A DNA stretch of 64,000 nucleotides from Clostridium hydrogenum (lineage in GTDB: Bacteria; Bacillota; Clostridia; Clostridiales; Clostridiaceae): NCBI RefSeq assembly GCF_021432385.1, contig NZ_JAEACT010000003.1, positions 868,001 through 932,000 on the forward strand. The letters run 5' to 3'. Positions 63,206-64,000 of the stretch are shown here, in pieces. How positions within the stretch are numbered: position 1 is the first letter of the stretch; every line of letters starts with the position of its first letter. The position numbers and the translations under genes are program-made. The notes beneath the pieces are model-generated. The model made no database searches, was not told the origin of the DNA, and saw nothing but the letters and a program-made list of their open reading frames with translations.

Positions 63206-64000
63206 TTATAACATCTTTTTTAAATATTGTCCTGTGTAGGAGGAAGTATTTTGGGCAATCTTCTCTGGAGTTCCTGTACATAGAATTGTCCCTCCTCTTT
63301 CACCACCCTCAGGACCAAGGTCAATAATGTAATCTGCTGATTTTATAACATCAAGGTTATGCTCTATGACAACTACAGTATTACCTGCATCAACAAGTCT
63401 TTGAAGTACCTCGATTAACTTATTTACATCATCTATATGAAGTCCCGTAGTAGGCTCATCAAGAATATAAAGCGTTTTTCCTGTACTTCTTTTTGAAAGT
63501 TCATATGCAAGCTTTATTCTTTGCGCTTCACCACCTGAAAGCTGAGTTGAAGGCTGACCTAATCTAACATATCCAAGTCCAACGTCCATAAGCGTATCGA
63601 GCTTATTTTTTATCCTTGGTATATTACCAAAAAACTCAACAGCCTCTTCTACTGTCATATTTAGTACATCATCTATATTCTTACCCTTATACTTTATTTC
63701 AAGAGTTTCTCTATTATATCTCTTTCCACCACATACATCACAAGGTACATAAACATCAGATAAAAACTGCATTTCTATTTTTACTATTCCATCGCCCTTA
63801 CAAGCTTCACATCTTCCGCCTTTTATATTAAAGCTAAACCTTCCAGATTTATATCCTCTCATTTTTGCTTCCTGAGTTGATGCATATAATTCTCTTATTA
63901 TATCAAAGACTCCTGTATAAGTTGCAGGGTTTGACCTTGGTGTTCTTCCAATAGGGCTTTGATCTATATCTATTATCTTATCTATATTTTCTATACCCTT
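63206..64000 (-). CDS. uvrA: excinuclease ABC subunit A (C-terminal part, cut by window edge)
   Basis: About 264 C-terminal residues of a protein normally of about 940. It enters from the right edge with [20 protein letters not shown], then the zinc finger CEACKGDG...CDVCGGKR, the second ABC signature [13 protein letters not shown], Walker [14 protein letters not shown] and the H-loop [10 protein letters not shown]. An internal Met at 63862 is not the start. UvrA detects DNA damage and loads UvrB. Confidence 0.97.
   Translation of the reverse strand, partial: KGIENIDKIIDIDQSPIGRTPRSNPATYTGVFDIIRELYASTQEAKMRGYKSGRFSFNIKGGRCEACKGDGIVKIEMQFLSDVYVPCDVCGGKRYNRETLEIKYKGKNIDDVLNMTVEEAVEFFGNIPRIKNKLDTLMDVGLGYVRLGQPSTQLSGGEAQRIKLAYELSKRSTGKTLYILDEPTTGLHIDDVNKLIEVLQRLVDAGNTVVVIEHNLDVIKSADYIIDLGPEGGERGGTILCTGTPEKIAQNTSSYTGQYLKKML

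Overview
The window is a low-GC, Gram-positive chromosome segment that fits Clostridium sensu stricto. The evidence is AT-rich codon use, strong AGGAGG-type ribosome binding sites, TTGACA/TATAAT promoters, and the right-hand gene order (uvrA, FHA, ftsW/rodA-type gene, class B PBP, uvrC, PHP gene, murB, rapZ, yvcK, whiA, ytoI-type regulator, dnaE, pfkA, pyk), which as far as I recall is conserved in clostridia such as C. acetobutylicum. Nearly everything lies on the minus strand, so genes below are described as transcribed from high to low coordinates. I saw no rRNA, tRNA, CRISPR array, insertion sequence or prophage.

Left part (1-15.9 kb), accessory. A MarR regulator cut by the window edge, a truncated NUDIX gene, a GNAT gene and a decayed partial copy of rlmD come first. 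An AgrA/AgrC-like two-component pair without agrB or agrD follows. Then comes a seven-gene cluster (14.7 to 4.5 kb): short trigger-factor-like PPIase, thioredoxin, two ABC exporter half-transporters, a thioredoxin-reductase-like flavoprotein lacking the NADPH motifs (as in ferredoxin-dependent clostridial enzymes), an M16C metallopeptidase and a cysteine desulfidase-type protein. It looks like a thiol/peptide handling and export system.

Middle (15.9-30.8 kb), the most interesting region. A RiPP (ribosomally made, modified peptide) cluster runs leftward from a clear promoter near 30.7 kb. It has two small paralogous precursors (49 and 45 aa, both missed by ordinary gene length cut-offs), a PqqD-M50 membrane protease, an E1/ThiF-like enzyme fused to a membrane domain, an ABC-2 exporter pair, a stand-alone PqqD-like protein, a cobalamin-binding radical SAM enzyme, an E. 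coli-type YcaO, a short-chain dehydrogenase, a SPASM protein without a radical SAM motif, a class III aminotransferase and a SAM methyltransferase. One precursor ends in Thr. Together with dehydrogenase, aminotransferase and methyltransferase this recalls daptide chemistry (C-terminal Thr converted to a dimethylated diamine), here combined with YcaO, B12 radical SAM and E1 enzymes. I know of no described pathway with this combination.

Right part (31.8-64 kb). rlmD, adenine deaminase, a HAD phosphatase, a DUF1540 protein, a cysteine-desulfurase-like gene coupled to a DsrE fragment, a complete livJHMGF branched-chain amino acid importer, glycolytic pfkA-pyk, dnaE, and the murB/rapZ/yvcK/whiA and uvrC/PBP/FtsW/uvrA core genes.

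Intergenic structure is unusually rich. There are three families of inverted repeats: R1 (about 98 bp palindrome, six recognised copies), R2 (about 180-200 bp, GAGTACA-rich ends and internal hairpins, five copies) and two long inverted repeats of 223 and 290 bp side by side at 39.5-40.1 kb. Several abut or supply the stop codons of genes.
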